A DNA stretch of 64,000 nt from Alnus glutinosa (Eukaryota; Streptophyta; Magnoliopsida; Fagales; Betulaceae). The stretch's first letter is position 1. Each line of letters begins with the position of its first letter. The notes beneath the pieces were generated by a model that was given only the letters and a program-made list of their open reading frames with translations, was not told where the DNA came from and searched no databases. Below, one piece after another: positions 60,720-64,000 of this stretch. The position numbers were made by a program, and so were the translations under genes. The DNA lies in NCBI RefSeq assembly GCF_958979055.1, contig NC_084888.1, positions 1,134,001 through 1,198,000 on the forward strand, in the 5' to 3' direction.

Positions 60720-61142
60720 AAGCATCTATGCGTCATATTTAAGATCTCTTCATTATAAAAAGGTCATCGTCTCCAAACAACAATGGCTCAAATATTTATA
60801 CGCATTTCCCTATCTATATTCAATTTTTATCTCTCAAATAGAAGATCAAGTTAATCATCAGAGTGTTCTCGGTCGCCCGAAGGATGGATAGACTTCAGTC
60901 ACTCATTTCTCTGTGTCCGGCCGTCCAGATATTTAAGCATCTATGTGTCATATTTAAGATCTCTTCATTATAAAACGGTCATTGTCTCCAAACAACAATG
61001 ACTTAGATATTTATACGCATCTTCCTCTCTCTATTCAATTTTTCTCTCTCAAATAGAAGACTAAGTTAATCATCAGAGTGTTCTCAGTCGCCTGAGGGAC
61101 CGACAGACTCCGATGACTCATTTCTTTGTGTCCGGCCGTCCA
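60720..61142. repeat. Direct duplication of about 210 bp with internal TATA, LTR-like
   Basis: Units start AAGCATCTATG at 60720 and 60935 and end GTGTCCGGCCGTCC. Each has TTCATTATAAAA followed by CT-rich DNA and TTAATCATCAGAGTGTTCTC, which resembles the promoter part of a Gypsy LTR. No partner LTR or interior was seen. Confidence 0.75.
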
Positions 61143-61323
61143 AAAACTATTTTAACAAAATGTAAATTGTAATGAAATGCAATGGAAAATTGAATGGAAG
61201 CTGTAGAGATTTGTATTGATGAAAATTTGGATGAGAACAGAGTAGCTGTTTCGAGGAGAGCTTAACCTCCAAGAAAATGACAACTTAATTCTTAAGGTTC
61301 CGAACGCCTACCCAATTCTACAC

Positions 61324-61466
61324 GGAAAATGTTAGATTTACAACACCAATACAACAGCTGTACAACAATCCCTCACATGAGGATGGGTCCCATATACTAG
61401 AGCCCACCCTCATATGAGGGGTTGTTGTACAGTTGTTGTATTGGTGTTGTAGAAGAATCAAATCTC
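61324..61466. mobile_element. 143-bp palindromic MITE
   Basis: The element folds on itself through ACAACACCAATACAAC and CCCTCAYATGAGG arms. Exact 9-bp target duplications ATTCTACAC lie at 61315-61323 and 61467-61475. It is probably MULE-derived. The fold-back at 19101-19260 shares short motifs with it. Confidence 0.78.
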
Positions 61467-61620
61467 ATTCTACACATGTGCTTTTATATCAACCAAATAA
61501 CTAACTCTCCAACAATTACAGGAAGGCTCAAAACAATACTTAGAAAGAAGTCAATGAATTCCACGTGTTTTGGCCTCTTAAGGATTGTATAGGGATTGGG
61601 TCAAACAGATAACACACTAT

Positions 61621-61788
61621 TTTTTAATTTCTTTCAATATTTTATTTTTAAAAAAAGTTTATCTGAACGCTTAAGACATTTTAAGATAATAGTCTCTTTC
61701 GGCACTTTTTAATTTCTTTCAATATTTTATTTTTAAAAAAAGTTTATCTGAACGCTTAAGACATTTTAAGATAATAGTCTCTTTCGGC
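61621..61788. repeat. Perfect tandem duplication, period 85
   Basis: The 83-base unit from TTTTTAATTTCTTTCAATAT to CTCTTTCGGC is repeated without any difference. Identity suggests a very recent event. Confidence 0.9.
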
Positions 61789-61977
61789 CTATTATATGTG
61801 TTGCTTATTCAAATTTGGCGGATGCTGAATTCTTGTGACTCTATTAATATTTATGACAAATCACAATATTTTCTTTCCCTTTGTTTTCTTTTTTCTTTGG
61901 GGACCCTATAACTGTATTGATTGTAGTTTTTTTTTTTTTTAGATGTATTAATATTTGTAGTTGATAAAAGGATTACA

Positions 61978-61981
<4 letters not shown>

Positions 61982-62040
<59 letters not shown>
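61982..62040. repeat. (TA)n microsatellite, about 29 units
   Basis: An almost pure TA run. The DNA from here to 62513 has no supported gene; the part next to 62513 is the likely 3'UTR of the Maf gene. Confidence 0.9.
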
Positions 62041-62043
<3 letters not shown>

Positions 62044-62513
62044 TATGAAAAGCTATGTGTCCGTTGACCAAAACCCAATTTACGCGTCTAGTTCCAAAAG
62101 GAATGGAATTTCGTTTCCCGTATGCTGTTTAGCTTGTGTTTTCAAAACATGTTTGCTTCGTTCTCACAAGCAGGACTGCAGGAGACAAATTCATGACCAT
62201 ATTTCCAGGCCAAATAATGCACCAAAATGGCCATAAATTTGAGTAAAGAGTTGCTTAATCATATGCTGCAATATTTAGACAAACTAGTACTGATGTAGGA
62301 GTCATCATCATCATGAATAGAATGAGCAATCGTGATCATTGGAATGGGTTTAAAATGAGGCAGTAATAAAGCCCAGTGTGTGTTCAATTTGAAAAATTTA
62401 AATACAAATTCGTCTAAAAATTGATGCAACATTAACAATCCGCAGTTGAAGTCCACAGCTTTGAAATTATGGTTGAATAGAACCACGTTGAAAATTTGAA
62501 ATGACCACAGCAT

Positions 62514-63980
62514 CTATAGAGCTTCCCGTATAAATTTTTCTGTGAGAGCTATAGGAAGTCCCATCACTGTATCAGTAGTCCCTACCTGTCAAACATCAAA
62601 CCTGAGCTTATCTCAGAAGACTTGGGGAAGGTAAATATCAACTCCTAGAATGTGACAGGGAACAATGATTCAAATAAGACCCTTTATAGACCACATCAAT
62701 AACATTAGATAGAGGTAATTTTAATCATTCGACAGGCCAATGCTTGATAAATGAGAGAATGTGGCAAAAAAACTGCATTTTTTATTGTGGAGAAGATAAA
62801 GAATATAAAAGTAACTGTAAAGAACTTATCGACAGAGCATATGAAAGGTTTTTAATGGGGATGGGGACCCACTGTTCTGGTAAGTTTTTTGGAGTGGCTT
62901 AGGGTGCCAGAAAGAATTGAATAGCCTGGTTTCATGAGTCACTCATGATCCATGGTTGTATGGTGCTCGGAACCAGATCCTCCAAAGTGCGTGCATGTGT
63001 ATACATGTTTGTGTTTGTGTTTGTGAAGGAGAGATAGAGACAGAGAGAGCTCCACTGACCACTGCTTCCACAAATGGCAATGTCATTGGATGTTCCAGCA
63101 TCAAACCCCCAGCAACATTGAGTGTAATTCCCTCGTGGATCTGAGTACAGCTCATCCATCAAAAAAGATCATGAACAATATCAGCAAAGCAAGTTGCCTG
63201 GAAAAATAATATATGATAGCAAAGAGAAATGGATGTTAAGAATTTTACCAGGCTATCAATGGCCTCATCTGGTATGTTATAAAAATAAACCTGTACACCA
63301 CACCGACGAATATTAGTCTACCAAAGCTAATTAAAGAGCCATCTTCTCAGGGAAGGTAACAAAGATGCTCAACTCAGAACCTCTAATTACAAACCTAAAC
63401 AGAAGTTATTGCAAAAAAATGTGAACATTGAAAGTATTATGATGTCAGAACTTCTATAACGAAGTATTATGATTTTTTTCGTCTTACATGAAAATAGGTA
63501 TTAAAATAACTTATTTCAAACCATAAAGATTGGTCATATGTGCTCAACCCATGTTAGTTTGAACACGTATCTAACTAGAAAGGCTCAAAAGAATGGGAAC
63601 AAAATATAATAAAAGAGTACCAATAGCTTTTTCATATTTATATAAATGCAATTTTAATATGTCCTTAGAACAGATTGGCTTAAAATCATTTAATTGTCAC
63701 TCATCACGACCAAAACAAAAGTGCTAGCAAGATGTACCTCTGCTCTGTCCCATCCACCTTTTCTTTTTCCACTCTTAAGATTGGTTACAAGAACAGATCC
63801 TACCACAGCTGCTTGACCGCCAGAGTATCCTGCAACCCAAAGAGATGTAACCATCAAATTAGCTTAACTTCTTAATGAAAAAAGGTGAGAGTGAAGCCCA
63901 TTAAGCAAACCTTTGATAAACTCCCGTGCTTCTTCCTTGCTTGATGGCTTTTCCCTGATTATCCCTTCATACACCACCAC
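62514..63980 (-). CDS. Maf-like nucleotide pyrophosphatase, 3' part
   Basis: Five exons on the - strand, in reading order: 63980-63911, 63829-63738, 63290-63249, 63140-63060, 62585-62514 (stop). They encode VVVYEGIIREKPSSKEEARE, then GYSGG, VTNLKSGKRKGGWDRAE, VYFYNIPDEAIDSL, EGITLNVAGGLMLEHP and, at the end, DTVMGLPIALTEKFIREAL. This is the C-terminal part (119 residues) of a plant Maf protein, which in the family hydrolyses non-canonical or modified nucleoside triphosphates such as dTTP/UTP analogues. Phases close. The N-terminal part with the SxR motif lies beyond the window edge; 63981-64000 looks like intron before an acceptor. No defect was seen. Confidence 0.92.
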
Positions 63981-64000
63981 CTCAAAATCAATTAGATGGA

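Overview
This window is nuclear DNA from a flowering plant, most likely a eudicot with a rosid-type gene set. The evidence is AT-rich DNA, many short GT-AG introns, and proteins that match plant families end to end. It also carries a dense load of plant transposons. I could not run any search; exon structures below were built by hand from reading frame continuity, splice signals and remembered family sequence. Six host genes are supported. From left to right they are: (1) an ERD6-like vacuolar sugar transporter of the ERDL6 type, 18 coding exons, + strand (2240-7693); (2) an alpha/beta hydrolase on the - strand (12921 down to about 10336) whose last exon, carrying the catalytic histidine, was not found; (3) a class B GATA factor of the HANABA TARANU (GATA18/19) type, - strand (31142-31995); (4) NRAP/NOL6/Utp22, a small-subunit processome protein, 26 coding exons, + strand (40161-52385), with two GC-AG introns; (5) the ARL2-type GTPase TITAN5, + strand (53685-56216); (6) mitochondrial ribosomal protein uL6 (RPL6), - strand (58424-58732, with an upstream 5'UTR intron). 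A Maf-type nucleotide pyrophosphatase is cut by the right edge, - strand (62514-63980 and beyond). The rest is accessory. Between about 11.5 and 30 kb and between 56.5 and 62 kb the DNA is built from transposons and duplications. A 3.4-kb direct tandem duplication (16441-25117) has been separately invaded in each copy: a PIF/Harbinger-type MITE and a fold-back element in the left copy, and a 5'-truncated LINE with a long open reverse transcriptase frame plus a Tourist-like MITE in the right copy. A compact non-autonomous Ty3/Gypsy-type LTR element with perfect 5-bp target duplications lies at 27327-29585. Other elements whose borders are fixed by target-site duplications include a MULE-type MITE inside the sugar transporter, a truncated LINE and a tRNA-like SINE inside NRAP introns, two Tourist-like MITEs, a 914-bp hAT-type element and two short palindromic MITEs. 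Genes 4 to 6 share a growth theme. NRAP works in nucleolar ribosome assembly and uL6m in mitochondrial ribosomes, and both have promoters with TGGGC/GCCCA (site II) motifs, plus a telo-box for NRAP. TITAN5 and uL6m are convergent neighbours here and, as I recall, also adjacent in Arabidopsis (At2g18390/At2g18400), so that pair looks like old microsynteny. I saw no clearly new biological system. The most useful material is the set of phased transposon insertions, the damaged hydrolase and the deletion-derivative LTR element.
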